Below, piece by piece: positions 47,905 through 57,030 of a stretch of 64,000 nt of DNA (positions are counted from its first letter, which is position 1; the number at the start of each line of letters is the position of its first letter). The notes below the pieces were generated by a model that had not been told where the DNA came from, did not search any database, and saw nothing but the letters and a program-made list of their open reading frames with translations. Location: assembly GCF_009712605.1 (NCBI RefSeq), contig NZ_WASO01000003.1, positions 114,523-178,522 of the forward strand. The letters are read 5' to 3'. The translations under genes and the position numbers were made by a program. This stretch comes from Paludibacter sp. (GTDB taxonomy: Bacteria; Bacteroidota; Bacteroidia; Bacteroidales; Paludibacteraceae).

Positions 47905-49335
47905 ATGATGAATAAGTTTTTTTCAATTTTTGTGGCTCTGTTTTTGGTTCTCGGTGCTCATGCCGAAGTGCGTTTGTCCCACATTTTTTCAGACAATATG
48001 GTGCTGCAGCAGCAGTCGAAAGTGGCTCTCTGGGGATGGGCAAAGGCCGGTTCCGTGGTGAGAATTACCCCGTCGTGGGATGGAAAACCGGTCGAAACGA
48101 AAGCCGGTGTCGATGGCAAGTGGAAAGCTTTTGTAGCGACACCGAAAGCCAGCAAAACGGCTTATCACATCACCTTCAGCGACGGCAAACCGGTAACGCT
48201 GAAAAATGTGCTGATCGGCGAAGTGTGGCTTTGCAGCGGTCAGTCCAACATGGAGATGCCGATGAAGGGCTTCAAGGGCAATCCCATTTTGAACGGCAAT
48301 ATGGATATTCTCAAATCGAAGAATCCGATGCTGCGCCTCATCACCGTCAAACGTAACGGACAGCTTGCTCCGGTCGACACCATCTCAGGTAACTGGCAGG
48401 AAGCTGCTCCTGAAACAGTGAAGGAATTCAGTGCCACGGGGTATTACTTCGGCAAACTGCTCAATGAAATGCTCGACACGCCGGTCGGTCTGATTCTTTG
48501 CTCGTGGGGTGGTTCAAACATCGAAGCGTGGATGAACCGTGAGATGCTGAAAGATTTCCCCGAAACGAAATTTGCCAAACAGGGCGACACCATCAAAGCT
48601 CCCAACCGCACACCGCTGATGCTTTTCAACGGGATGCTCAATCCCATCATCGGTTACGGTATCAAAGGCTGCATCTGGTACCAGGGAGAAAGCAATTACG
48701 AAAATCCCGATCAATATCCGGCGTTGATGAAAACCATGGTGAGTAGTTGGCGGCAGCTCTGGGGCGAAGGTGATTTCCCTTTCTATTATTGCCAGATTGC
48801 TCCTTACAACTACGCTTCCATCTCCCCGAAAGAGAAGTGGGGCGGCAAGTTCAATTCGGCTTACCTGCGCGAAGCTCAGTTCAAAGCGCAAAAGCTGATC
48901 CCTAACTCGGGCATGGTTTCGTTGATGGACATCGGCGAGGAATTCTGCATCCACCCCATGCGCAAAAACGTCGGTGGCGAACGGCTGGCATTGATGGCTT
49001 TGGCCAAAACCTACGGACAGAAAGGCTTTGCTTACGAAAGCCCGGAGCTGAAAGAAATGACCATCGATAAGGATGGCAAGGCAATTCTGAACTTCGAGAA
49101 TGCTCCTCTATGGCTTACTTCGTTCGGCAAAGAATTGAAAACATTCGAGATTGCCGGAGAGGATAAGGTGTTCCATCCGGCTAAAGCGGTAATCAACCGT
49201 GCGAAGGTGGAGGTATCTTCTCCCGATGTTCCTAAACCGGTTGCCGTACGCTATGCCTTCAAGGATTTTGTCGTTGGCGATCTTTTCAGCAACGAGGGTC
49301 TGCCGGTATCATCGTTCCGGACGGATAACTGGTAA
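47905..49335 (+). CDS. SGNH-type sialate O-acetylesterase-like protein
   Basis: This 476-residue protein has a signal peptide (MMNKFFSIFVALFLVLGAHA) and the typical beginning VRLSHIFSDNMVLQQQSKVALWGWAKAG. The SGNH hydrolase blocks are GEVWLCSGQSNMEMPMKG (Ser114), WYQGESN, and the C-terminal block with FCIHPMRKNVGGERLA, where His follows the aspartate-like region. It belongs to the sialate 9-O-acetylesterase/CE20-like family common in Bacteroidota polysaccharide loci and removes O-acetyl groups from sugars. RG-II is acetylated on 2-O-methyl-fucose and aceric acid of chain B, so an acetylesterase fits the locus. It lies 87 nt after a GH2 gene. Exact acetyl position is not readable. Confidence 0.85.
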   Translation: MMNKFFSIFVALFLVLGAHAEVRLSHIFSDNMVLQQQSKVALWGWAKAGSVVRITPSWDGKPVETKAGVDGKWKAFVATPKASKTAYHITFSDGKPVTLKNVLIGEVWLCSGQSNMEMPMKGFKGNPILNGNMDILKSKNPMLRLITVKRNGQLAPVDTISGNWQEAAPETVKEFSATGYYFGKLLNEMLDTPVGLILCSWGGSNIEAWMNREMLKDFPETKFAKQGDTIKAPNRTPLMLFNGMLNPIIGYGIKGCIWYQGESNYENPDQYPALMKTMVSSWRQLWGEGDFPFYYCQIAPYNYASISPKEKWGGKFNSAYLREAQFKAQKLIPNSGMVSLMDIGEEFCIHPMRKNVGGERLALMALAKTYGQKGFAYESPELKEMTIDKDGKAILNFENAPLWLTSFGKELKTFEIAGEDKVFHPAKAVINRAKVEVSSPDVPKPVAVRYAFKDFVVGDLFSNEGLPVSSFRTDNW

Positions 49336-49718
49336 TGTGCCAATTTGAAAATCAAATTGATAAAAGAATTCTAGCCCTACCCCCTGCGGGTACTCCCCTT
49401 GGTCACAAGGGGAGACGAATCTGCTTTAGTAGAATTGTGTGAATGAAAATGGAACGCCTTGCATTCGGGTGTCTCCTTTTGTTAAAGAGAACGAGCGCAG
49501 CGGAGGGATTAGAAGGTTAAAAAGACTTTGTGTTCCTTGTGTAATCCTTTGAGTTCTTTGTGGTAGAATAATCATATTCTGATCTTACGATCCGGCACCC
49601 TCTCCTTGGGAGGGAGGTGGGGAGGGGGCAAAAACATACAATTGTAGTATTTTGATGAAATTTATAGGATAAAGATATGTTTCTGTGAAGTTTTCCGAGA
49701 AGATCCGAATTTCAGAGA
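49336..49718 (-). repeat. 383-bp intergenic region with element copy B
   Basis: Positions about 49370-49512 carry the second copy of the ~145-bp element, on the opposite strand to copy A at 36788 (here CCCCTGCGGGTACTCCCC at the left, GAACGAGCGCAGCGGAGGG at the right). A CTTTGTG-type repeat (49520-49565) and a palindrome (CCCTCTCCTTGGGAGGGAGG, 49602-49621) follow. I see no gene or convincing promoter before the 49719 gene. Confidence 0.65.
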
Positions 49719-50171
49719 ATGTCTATATTAAAATGTAGTGTTGAAATGAAAAGTTTATTAGTAATCATAAAAAGCATATTTGTTGTCTGTAACATATATG
49801 CAATTTTCTTTTTATTTATTGGAATGTTGCTTTCTTGGTTTACTCAAAGCAAATTTCATCCGCTTACATTTTGTGATTTTCTGCTCCCCAATTTGATGAG
49901 TGTTATTATATTGATTTGGGGCACTATTGATCTTTTTGTTAAGAAAATGACTTCTACAAAAATAATAATCGCAACTATAATTTTAGTTTCCTTGGAATCA
50001 ATTGCTATTCGTTGGCAAATTGAATATGTAGTTTTGGCAATTGCAAATAATTGGATTCTTGCAGAAACAGTAATTCCTATGATCGTTTGTTGGATGATGA
50101 CTATCTATCTCTTTTTCTCATTAGTGGCAAAGTTTTTGCGTGAGAAGAAAGTTTCACGCTTTAAGTATTAA
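49719..50171 (+). CDS. Small membrane protein, unknown function, AT-rich
   Basis: This 150-residue protein is mostly hydrophobic, with four likely membrane helices (about 12-38, 57-72, 82-97 and 114-137) and a basic C-terminus (LREKKVSRFKY). I do not recognise a family. ATG 49746 (MKSLLVII) is an alternative start. The base composition is clearly lower in GC than in flanking genes, and codons such as ATA and AAT are frequent, so it is probably a recent acquisition or a remnant of another region. It is between the acetylesterase and a GH2 gene, the only non-carbohydrate gene there, and may have no relation to polysaccharide use. Confidence 0.6.
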   Translation: MSILKCSVEMKSLLVIIKSIFVVCNIYAIFFLFIGMLLSWFTQSKFHPLTFCDFLLPNLMSVIILIWGTIDLFVKKMTSTKIIIATIILVSLESIAIRWQIEYVVLAIANNWILAETVIPMIVCWMMTIYLFFSLVAKFLREKKVSRFKY

Positions 50172-50193
50172 ACTCAGATTCCAATCGTACATC

Positions 50194-50214
50194 GTAAATG
50201 AATAAATTGTAAAT
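50194..50214 (+). repeat. 21-bp leader repeat, copy 3 (before GH2)
   Basis: Identical to the copies at 24982 and 31330, ending 7 nt before the ATG at 50222. Confidence 0.85.
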
Positions 50215-50221
50215 CAATTAT

Positions 50222-52825
50222 ATGAAATACAAACAGTTACTTTTAATTCTTTTCCTGCCGTTGGCTTTTAGCCTTAGCGCGAAAGAGTATCAGCCTGCGT
50301 TTTCGGCGGCGGGATTTTACGACCTGCAAAACAGCGGTCGGCAAGTGTATAACTTCAATGTCGGATGGCGTTTTCACAAAGGCGATGTGGCCGGAGCGGA
50401 AAAAGCCGACTTCAAAGATGCCGCGTGGGATGTGGTGAGTACCCCGCACACCGTGGAGTTGGAGCCTGCCGAGGCCAGTGGCTGCCGCAACTATCAGGGC
50501 ACTGCCTGGTACCGCAAGCATTTCACCCTCGACAAAGCCTATGCCGGCAAAAAGGTGATTCTCTACTTCGAGGCGGTGATGGGCAAATGCAAGGTCTATC
50601 TCAACGGTAAGTTGGTGAAACAACACTTAGGTGGCTATCTTCCTTTCAGTATCGATTTGTTGGAAGCCGGAGCGGTGCCGGGTCAGAAATGCGTGGTGGC
50701 TGTTTCAACCGACAACAGCGACGATAAGACCTATCCCCCGGGTAAGAGTCAGAAGACGCTTGACTTTCTCTATCACGGTGGTATCTATCGCGATATCTGG
50801 TTGGTAGTGAAAAATCAAATCAACATTTCAGACCCGAATGAAGCCGGGAAAGTGGCCGGTGGTGGTGTTTTTGTACATTACGGGGAAATCAACGACAAAC
50901 TGGCCGATGTTTTTATCGATACGGATGTGCAGAACCAGTCGGACGGTGCTAAGAGTGTAAGGGTGGAGACCGTGTTGCGTGATCCACAAGGTAATGTCGT
51001 GGCCAAAACGGTTTCTGGTGTTTCATTGAGAAAAGGGGAATCGAAACAGGTAAAACAGGCCGTCAAGGTCAAAAATCCTGTACTTTGGACACCCGACGAG
51101 CCGCTGCTCTATCATGTGGAATCGCGTGTGATTTCGGGTAAAGCTTCGCTCGACGGCGGCATGACCCGCATCGGTATTCGTAAGGCGGAATTCCGTGGTG
51201 TCGATGGATTTTATCTCAACGGAAAACCCTACGAAAAACTGATCGGTGGCAACCGCCATCAGGATTTTGCCTATGTAGGCAATGCCGTTCCTAATTCGCA
51301 GCAATGGCGCGATGCCAAGAAGTTGCGCGATGCCGGTTGCCGCATCATCCGTTCGGCTCACTACCCGCAGGATCCTTCGTTTATGGATGCCTGCGACGAA
51401 CTGGGTTTGTTCGTAATCGTACCGACTCCCGGTTGGCAATTTTGGAACAAAGATCCTGAGTTTGCAAATTTGGTCTATTCCGATATCCGCAACATGATTC
51501 GTCGCGATCGCAACCACACTTCAGTGCTCATGTGGGAACCGATCCTGAACGAGACCCCCTTTCCGCTCGATTTTTCGCTCAACGCATATAAAATTACCAA
51601 AGAAGAGTATCCCTATCCGGGTCGTTACGATGCGGCCGATCTCAACTCCAAGGGTGTGAAAGACAATTTTGAAGTGGTATACGGTTGGCCGCGCGATACA
51701 GGCACCGTGAAACAGAGCATCTTTACCCGCGAATGGGGTGAGTATGTGGACGATTGGTATGCCCACAACACACCCAATCGGGCAGCCCGTGCATGGGGTG
51801 AAGGTCCGCAATTGATTCAGGCCATGCACCTTGCGAAGATTTATAATGAGATGTGCGACGCACCGACTCAGTTTGTGGGTGGCTGCCAATGGCACCCGTT
51901 CGACCATCAGCGGGGCTATCATCCCGATCCGTACTGGGGCGGCATCATGGACAATTTCCGTCAGTACAAGTATTCGTACTATATGTTCCGGAGCCAGATC
52001 GATCCGAAAAAACCGCATCCGTTGGCCGATATTAAACCGGTATTGTATATTGCCAGCGAAATCAGTCCGTTCTCAAGTCCCGATGTGACGGTATTTACCA
52101 ACTGCGATGAGGTACGTCTCATTCGTTACGAACGCGATACGTTGGTGCAGAAGGCTCCGAAAGCGTTGCGAGGAATGCCGCATCCTCCCGTTACTTTCAA
52201 AAATGCGTACGACTTCTACGATATGCGTCAGTACCCTTATGTGCAGAAAAACTGGCAACGTGTCAGCTTCAAGGCCGAGGGATTGATTGATGGCAAAGTG
52301 GTGGTGACAGAAACGAAGATGCCGTCTCGTCGTTCCACACAAATTCGTCTGCGAATTGATAACGAAGGTCAGCAACTTACGGCTGATGGTTCCGATTTTG
52401 CCTGCATCATTGCCGAAGTGACTGACGATCAGGGCAATGTTCGTCGATTGGCCAAAGAACAAATTTTATTTTCGGTTGAAGGTGAAGGCGAGATTATCGG
52501 CGATGCTTCTATTCAGGCCAATCCACGGGTTGTGGAATTCGGTTCGGCGCCGGTACTGATTCGTTCCACCACCAAAGCCGGAAAGATTAAGGTGACTGCC
52601 CGTCCTTTGTTTGAGGGCGAATACGCACCGAAAGCTGCTACGCTTGAATTCTCGAGTGTCACTCCTTCACGCACCTTGTTGTTTGAAGAGAAACCGACAA
52701 TAAATGTCGTTAATCAGGGGCCTAACTCTTCAACTCGCAAAACGTTGACAGACGAAGAGAAGCAGAAACTCCTGAATGAAGTGGAACGGCAACAGACCGA
52801 TTTCGGCGAAGTAAAAGCCAACTAA
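50222..52825 (+). CDS. GH2 family beta-glycosidase with C-terminal Ig-like domain
   Basis: This 867-residue protein has a signal peptide (MKYKQLLLILFLPLAFSLSA) and begins with a GH2 sugar-binding domain (YNFNVGWRFHKGDVAGAEKA ... WYRKHFTLDKAYAGKKVILYF). The catalytic barrel shows acid/base Glu444 in PILNETPFP and nucleophile Glu504 in FTREWGEYV. Residues about 720-800 (IRLRIDNEGQQLTADGSDFACIIAEVTD...) are an Ig-like domain found in many Bacteroidota GH2 enzymes. It is probably a beta-galactosidase, beta-glucuronidase or related exo-enzyme. It is the last carbohydrate gene of the locus: a terminator-like hairpin (52889-52920) follows and housekeeping genes begin. Confidence 0.82.
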   Translation: MKYKQLLLILFLPLAFSLSAKEYQPAFSAAGFYDLQNSGRQVYNFNVGWRFHKGDVAGAEKADFKDAAWDVVSTPHTVELEPAEASGCRNYQGTAWYRKHFTLDKAYAGKKVILYFEAVMGKCKVYLNGKLVKQHLGGYLPFSIDLLEAGAVPGQKCVVAVSTDNSDDKTYPPGKSQKTLDFLYHGGIYRDIWLVVKNQINISDPNEAGKVAGGGVFVHYGEINDKLADVFIDTDVQNQSDGAKSVRVETVLRDPQGNVVAKTVSGVSLRKGESKQVKQAVKVKNPVLWTPDEPLLYHVESRVISGKASLDGGMTRIGIRKAEFRGVDGFYLNGKPYEKLIGGNRHQDFAYVGNAVPNSQQWRDAKKLRDAGCRIIRSAHYPQDPSFMDACDELGLFVIVPTPGWQFWNKDPEFANLVYSDIRNMIRRDRNHTSVLMWEPILNETPFPLDFSLNAYKITKEEYPYPGRYDAADLNSKGVKDNFEVVYGWPRDTGTVKQSIFTREWGEYVDDWYAHNTPNRAARAWGEGPQLIQAMHLAKIYNEMCDAPTQFVGGCQWHPFDHQRGYHPDPYWGGIMDNFRQYKYSYYMFRSQIDPKKPHPLADIKPVLYIASEISPFSSPDVTVFTNCDEVRLIRYERDTLVQKAPKALRGMPHPPVTFKNAYDFYDMRQYPYVQKNWQRVSFKAEGLIDGKVVVTETKMPSRRSTQIRLRIDNEGQQLTADGSDFACIIAEVTDDQGNVRRLAKEQILFSVEGEGEIIGDASIQANPRVVEFGSAPVLIRSTTKAGKIKVTARPLFEGEYAPKAATLEFSSVTPSRTLLFEEKPTINVVNQGPNSSTRKTLTDEEKQKLLNEVERQQTDFGEVKAN

Positions 52826-52888
52826 TTTACGATTTAAACATTGACAATTTACGATTGGAACTTGCAATAATCTGTTGATCAGGAAATG

Positions 52889-52925
52889 AAAGTCGGGACG
52901 TTATTTTTCGTTCCGGCTTTTTTTA
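52889..52925 (+). terminator. Rho-independent-like terminator after the last GH2 gene
   Basis: Arms AAAGTCGGGACG (52889-52900) and CGTTCCGGCTTT (52909-52920) pair with two G-U positions, loop TTATTTTT, followed by a T-run to 52924. It separates the glycosidase locus from dgt. Confidence 0.75.
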
Positions 52926-53028
52926 TTCAAAAGTTTCCGACTACGAACTAAAATACGGAACTTTGTGTTGAAATATGGAGATTTCATCTTCAAATTTTCA
53001 AATCTCCACATCCTCAAATTTTGAAAAT

Positions 53029-54363
53029 ATGAATAGAATGGACTGGTCGCGTTTGCTGACTAATAAACGACTGGGAATGGAGCACTACCACTCCGAATGT
53101 GCCGACGATCGCACCGAATTTCAACGCGATTACGACCGGCTGATTTTTTCGGCTCCTTTTCGTCGTTTGCAAAATAAAACCCAGGTGTTCCCGCTTCCGG
53201 GTAGTATTTTTGTACACAATCGTTTGACTCACAGCTTGGAAGTGGCCTGTGTGGGTCGTTCGTTGGGTGATAACGTAAGCCGCAAGCTCAAAACAAAATA
53301 CAAAGATTCGGTGCCCTTTATCGACGAAATCGGTTCGATTGTTTCGGCAGCCTGTCTGGCGCACGATCTGGGTAATCCACCTTTTGGTCACTCGGGTGAG
53401 AATGCCATCTCTACCTATTTTTCGGAAGGGAAAGGGCTGGCGCTGAAAGAAAAAGTGGGCGACGAATTGTGGATTGATTTTACCAAATTTGAGGGGAATG
53501 CCAATGCGTTTCGTCTCTTGACGCACCAGTTCAACGGCCGCCGCGAAGGGGGCTTTGCGCTCACCTATTCCACGCTGGCATCCATCGTGAAATATCCTTA
53601 TCTCTCCAATTTTGCCGATCCGAAGAAGTCCAAGTTCGGCTTCTTTCATTCCGAAGAGGAGACTTACCTGAAAATCGCCGATGATTTGGGTATCGTGTCC
53701 AATCCCGAAAATCCAAACCGTTTTGCCCGCTACCCGTTAGTCTATCTGCTCGAAGCTGCCGACGATATTTGCTATCAGTTGATGGATATCGAAGATGCAC
53801 ACAAACTTAAAATTCTCACTTCGGAAGAGACGAAAGAGCTTTTGTTAGGTTATCTATCGGAGGAGAAACAAGTAAAAACGAAGGAGATTTTCTCTGTGGT
53901 GACTGATATTAACGAACAAATTGCCTACCTGCGATCTTCGGTGGTGGGAATTTTGGTAAGGGAGTGCTCCCAGATTTTTGTCGACAAAGAAGAAGAAATT
54001 CTGGCAGGGCAATTTACCGGCTCGTTGATCAAACATTTGCCCGAACGTTCGGCGAAGGCCTATCAACACTGTTCTGATGTCGCTTTCAAAAAAATATACT
54101 GTGCTACTGAGGTGCTCGACATTGAACTGGCCGGTTACAAGATTATTCTCACCCTGTTGGATGAATTGATTCAGGCTGTGTTGGCTCCGCAGAAATCGTA
54201 TTCCAAGCAACTTTTGCGCCGCATTCCGTTGCAGTACGAGACCAAAAGTGATACAATCTATGGCAAAGTGCAGTCGGTGCTCGACTACATTTCGGGCATG
54301 ACCGACGTGTATGCTCTCGATTTATACCGGAAAATAACGGGCATGAGTCTTCCGTCGCTTTAG
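53029..54363 (+). CDS. dgt: dGTP triphosphohydrolase (HD superfamily)
   Basis: I take ATG 53029 (444 residues) because the 18 preceding in-frame codons consist of the intergenic CTTCAAAT repeat. The HD-domain metal motif is complete: RLQNKTQVFPL and RLTHSLEVACVGRSLG in the N-terminal part, then AHDLGNPPFGHSGE (His-Asp) and a later Asp in LEAADDICYQ. The length is near that of typical dGTPases. The enzyme hydrolyses dGTP (or other dNTPs) to deoxynucleoside and triphosphate. It is not part of the carbohydrate locus; it is followed by rpsP after 144 nt. Confidence 0.88.
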   Translation: MNRMDWSRLLTNKRLGMEHYHSECADDRTEFQRDYDRLIFSAPFRRLQNKTQVFPLPGSIFVHNRLTHSLEVACVGRSLGDNVSRKLKTKYKDSVPFIDEIGSIVSAACLAHDLGNPPFGHSGENAISTYFSEGKGLALKEKVGDELWIDFTKFEGNANAFRLLTHQFNGRREGGFALTYSTLASIVKYPYLSNFADPKKSKFGFFHSEEETYLKIADDLGIVSNPENPNRFARYPLVYLLEAADDICYQLMDIEDAHKLKILTSEETKELLLGYLSEEKQVKTKEIFSVVTDINEQIAYLRSSVVGILVRECSQIFVDKEEEILAGQFTGSLIKHLPERSAKAYQHCSDVAFKKIYCATEVLDIELAGYKIILTLLDELIQAVLAPQKSYSKQLLRRIPLQYETKSDTIYGKVQSVLDYISGMTDVYALDLYRKITGMSLPSL

Positions 54364-54440
54364 AAGCGGAGGTAAAAACGGAAGTCAAAGATTTTCACAG
54401 AAATAATTCACCGGCGTAGTATTTTCTGATAAATAATGCC

Positions 54441-54448
54441 TATCTTTG
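54441..54448 (+). promoter_or_regulatory. -7 element TATCTTTG before rpsP
   Basis: TATCTTTG is an exact match to the Bacteroidota -7 consensus TAnnTTTG and lies 59 nt before the rpsP ATG (54508). The -33 box is weak (TTTTCTG near 54422-54428). Confidence 0.6.
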
Positions 54449-54507
54449 CACCGCTTTTCGTGTAAAAGCAATTAGGTTTTTATTTACAAATCATTTTACA
54501 ACCAATC

Positions 54508-55077
54508 ATGGCAACAAAAATCAGATTACAAAGACACGGCCGTAAAGGGTATGCCTATTACCACATTGTTATTGCCGATAGTCGTGCACCACGCAACGGT
54601 AAATTTACAGAACGTATCGGTTCTTACAACCCTAACACAAATCCTGCAACTGTAGAAGTTAACTTCGAACGTGCATTGTATTGGGTAAATACCGGTGCTC
54701 AACCTACAGACACTGTTCGCACCATCCTTTCTGACGAAGGTGTATTGATGATGAAACATTTACAGGGCGGTGTTAAAAAAGGTGCTTTTGACGAAGCCGA
54801 AGCTCAAAAACGTTTCGAAGCTTGGAAAAACGCAAAAGTAGCTTCAACCGAATCTGTAAAAGATAAATTGGCTGCTGCCGCTGCTGCAAAAGCAAAACAA
54901 GCACTTGAGGCTGAAATTGCTAAAAATCAGGCTAAAGCCGCTGAAATAGCACAAAAACGCGCTGAAGAATCAGCTGCTCTTGCTGCCGCTGCTGCTGAAG
55001 CAGCACAAGAGGCCGCAGCTGCTGAAGCTCCTGCCGCAGAAGAAACTCCTGCCGCAGAAGAAACTCCTGCCGAATAA
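54508..55077 (+). CDS. rpsP: 30S ribosomal protein S16 with Ala/Glu-rich tail
   Basis: The first ~80 residues ([42 protein letters not shown]) are S16. The total length is 189, far above the ~80-90 of E. coli, because the Bacteroidota form has a long extension; here residues about 115-189 are dominated by Ala, Glu and Lys ([14 protein letters not shown]..., repeated AAEETPAE at the end). The extension probably lies on the ribosome surface. A Bacteroidota -7 element precedes it and a strong terminator follows. Confidence 0.97.
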   Translation: MATKIRLQRHGRKGYAYYHIVIADSRAPRNGKFTERIGSYNPNTNPATVEVNFERALYWVNTGAQPTDTVRTILSDEGVLMMKHLQGGVKKGAFDEAEAQKRFEAWKNAKVASTESVKDKLAAAAAAKAKQALEAEIAKNQAKAAEIAQKRAEESAALAAAAAEAAQEAAAAEAPAAEETPAAEETPAE

Positions 55078-55110
55078 TAGTAAGCAGCGAATAAAAATCA
55101 TTTTCTTGTA

Positions 55111-55143
55111 AAGCTGTTCCACGGGTTGGAACAGCTTTTTTTA
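55111..55143 (+). terminator. Rho-independent terminator after rpsP
   Basis: Perfect 10-bp stem AAGCTGTTCC (55111-55120) and GGAACAGCTT (55128-55137), 7-nt loop, followed by a T-run to 55142. Confidence 0.9.
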
Positions 55144-55159
55144 TTGAAAGAGATCTGTT

Positions 55160-55193
55160 TTTGTGGTTCATTCTCATTAAATATGTATCTTTG
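55160..55193 (+). promoter_or_regulatory. Bacteroidota-type promoter before the GT2 gene
   Basis: TTTG at 55160-55163 (-33) and TATCTTTG at 55186-55193 (-7), spaced 22 nt, both match the Bacteroidota primary sigma consensus. It lies about 95 nt before the ATG at 55289. Confidence 0.7.
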
Positions 55194-55288
55194 CCAGCGT
55201 TTATTTCCAAATAAACGTTTCAGGTATTACCCCTCGAAGCCTGCCGCTAAACAGAACTGTTGGGGCGTTTTCAAACTATCAATAATCA

Positions 55289-56230
55289 ATGAAGAAGCTA
55301 GTCTCTATAGTATTGCCTGCCCATAACGAATCAGGAAATGTTGGTGTCATTAAAAATAGAATTCAGGAATGTTTTCCGTTTGAATCATATGATCTGGAAC
55401 TGATTTTTGTTAATGATGGCAGTACTGACGATACCATGGAACAGCTTTATAAGCTGTCGCAGGAAGACAAAAGCGTTTTCTACATTGAACTTTCACGTAA
55501 TTTTGGGCATCAATGTGCGTTGAAGGCAGGTCTTGATTATGCCCATGGCGATTGTGTTATCTCCATGGATTGCGATATGCAGCATCCGCCCGAATTGATC
55601 AAGCCTCTTATAGAAAAATGGGAGCAGGGGTATGATATAGTCTATACCTGTCGTGCGGAATCGGAAACGGCATCCTATATGAAACGTAAAACATCCAATG
55701 CGTTTTATCATATTTTTAATTCGTTTTCGGATGTTCAAATTGAGAAAGGGACGGCTGATTTTCGTTTAATGTCCAGAAATGTTGCTGATGTGTTTAAGCG
55801 ATTTCGGGAGAACGATCTGTTTATTCGTGGAATGATAAAATGGATGGGTTTCCGTCAGGCGCATATTGATTATGAACCGAATGAACGTTTCTCAGGTACA
55901 ACTAAATATACGGTGCGGAAGATGCTTCGTCTGGCTGTACATGCTGTGACCTCGTTTAGCGTTCGTCCTTTGTATTTGGCAATTTATATCGGATTCGGAC
56001 TTTCTTTGCTTGCTTTGCTGTATCTCCCCTATGTGCTGTATTCATTCTTCTATTCAGGACATTATGCGTATGGATGGGGATCTGTTATTCTTACCATTGT
56101 CTTTTTTTCCGGATTGCAACTTTGTGTTCTGGGTGTCATTGGTTTGTATCTTGGGAAATTGTTTATTCAGGTTAAAGACAGACCTTTATACATAGTTCGT
56201 TCGAGTAACTTTGACAATGTTCCTGCTTAA
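55289..56230 (+). CDS. GT2 glycosyltransferase, polyprenyl-phosphate type
   Basis: This 313-residue protein starts as a GT-A enzyme (VSIVLPAHNESGNVGVIKNR), with FVNDGSTDDTME and DCDMQHPPEL carrying the nucleotide- and metal-binding Asp residues. Two C-terminal membrane helices (about 230-255 and 265-295) are typical of DPM1/ArnC-like transferases that attach a sugar to undecaprenyl phosphate. It is followed by a polysaccharide-deacetylase gene (14 nt gap) and a GtrA-like gene, which together look like a lipid-linked sugar modification pathway: transfer, deacylation, flipping. The sugar is unknown. GC content is lower than in the glycosidase locus. Confidence 0.85.
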   Translation: MKKLVSIVLPAHNESGNVGVIKNRIQECFPFESYDLELIFVNDGSTDDTMEQLYKLSQEDKSVFYIELSRNFGHQCALKAGLDYAHGDCVISMDCDMQHPPELIKPLIEKWEQGYDIVYTCRAESETASYMKRKTSNAFYHIFNSFSDVQIEKGTADFRLMSRNVADVFKRFRENDLFIRGMIKWMGFRQAHIDYEPNERFSGTTKYTVRKMLRLAVHAVTSFSVRPLYLAIYIGFGLSLLALLYLPYVLYSFFYSGHYAYGWGSVILTIVFFSGLQLCVLGVIGLYLGKLFIQVKDRPLYIVRSSNFDNVPA

Positions 56231-56244
56231 TAGTTCTGATTCAG

Positions 56245-57030
56245 ATGATATTTCTAAGCTTTGATATAGAGGAATTTGATAATCCCTTTCCTTGTTCACA
56301 ATTACTTACTTTCGATCGACAGATGGAGATTTCCATGGTCGGGACGGAGCGGATTCTCGATTTACTTGCCGGACAGAATGTTGTTGCCACATTTTTTTGC
56401 ACGGCCAATTTTGCTGAACATGCTCCTCATCTTATTTCCCGAATGGTGGCAGAAGGGCATGAAGTGGCTTCGCACGGTTATTATCACAATCGCTTTGAAC
56501 CTGCTCACCTAAAACAATCACGAGAAGTTCTCGAACGATTGACCGGGTGCAGGGTTACCGGATTTCGCATGCCAAATATGGGAAAGATCAGCGTTGACGA
56601 GCTAATAAGCGCTGGTTATTCCTACAATTCCTCCCTTCATCCTACTTACCTGCCCGGGAAGTATAATAATTTTACCAAGCCCAGACGAATCTTTCAGGAA
56701 GGTGCTCTCTATCAGATTCCGGCTTCTGTATCTCCTGTGGTGCGTTTGCCTTTGTTTTGGCTGGCGTTGCACAATTATCCTTTATCAATCTATAAGATGC
56801 TGGCTCAGGCTTCTCTGAAAAAAGATGGCTACCTGAATCTCTATTTTCATCCATGGGAGTTTATTGATCTTAACAACGCGGGGCTTGATTTGCCGCTATA
56901 TGTCAAGCGCAATTCGGGCGATGCAATGGTTGACAGGCTAACTTCGTTTATAGCATGTTTTAAGGCTAAAAACGAGCAATTCGGACGGCTGAATGAGTGT
57001 GCAGAGGTATTTCTGAATGCTAAATCTTAG
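56245..57030 (+). CDS. Polysaccharide deacetylase family protein (NodB/ArnD-like)
   Basis: This 261-residue protein has the NodB-homology features: FDIEEFDNPF (first Asp pair), VATFFCTANFAEHAP, HEVASHGYYHNRF (metal His residues), and FRMPNMGKISVDELISAGYSYNSS. These are the metal-dependent carbohydrate deacetylases of PF01522; it shows no signal peptide, so it acts in the cytoplasm. It overlaps the next gene by 14 nt and follows the GT2 gene by 14 nt. By analogy with ArnC-ArnD, it may remove an N-acyl group from the sugar attached by the GT2 enzyme. Confidence 0.82.
   Translation: MIFLSFDIEEFDNPFPCSQLLTFDRQMEISMVGTERILDLLAGQNVVATFFCTANFAEHAPHLISRMVAEGHEVASHGYYHNRFEPAHLKQSREVLERLTGCRVTGFRMPNMGKISVDELISAGYSYNSSLHPTYLPGKYNNFTKPRRIFQEGALYQIPASVSPVVRLPLFWLALHNYPLSIYKMLAQASLKKDGYLNLYFHPWEFIDLNNAGLDLPLYVKRNSGDAMVDRLTSFIACFKAKNEQFGRLNECAEVFLNAKS

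Noticed and set aside
52975-53028. Upstream start of dgt
   Set aside because: The 18 codons are an AT-rich intergenic repeat found elsewhere in the window; dGTPase similarity begins at MNRMDWSRLL.
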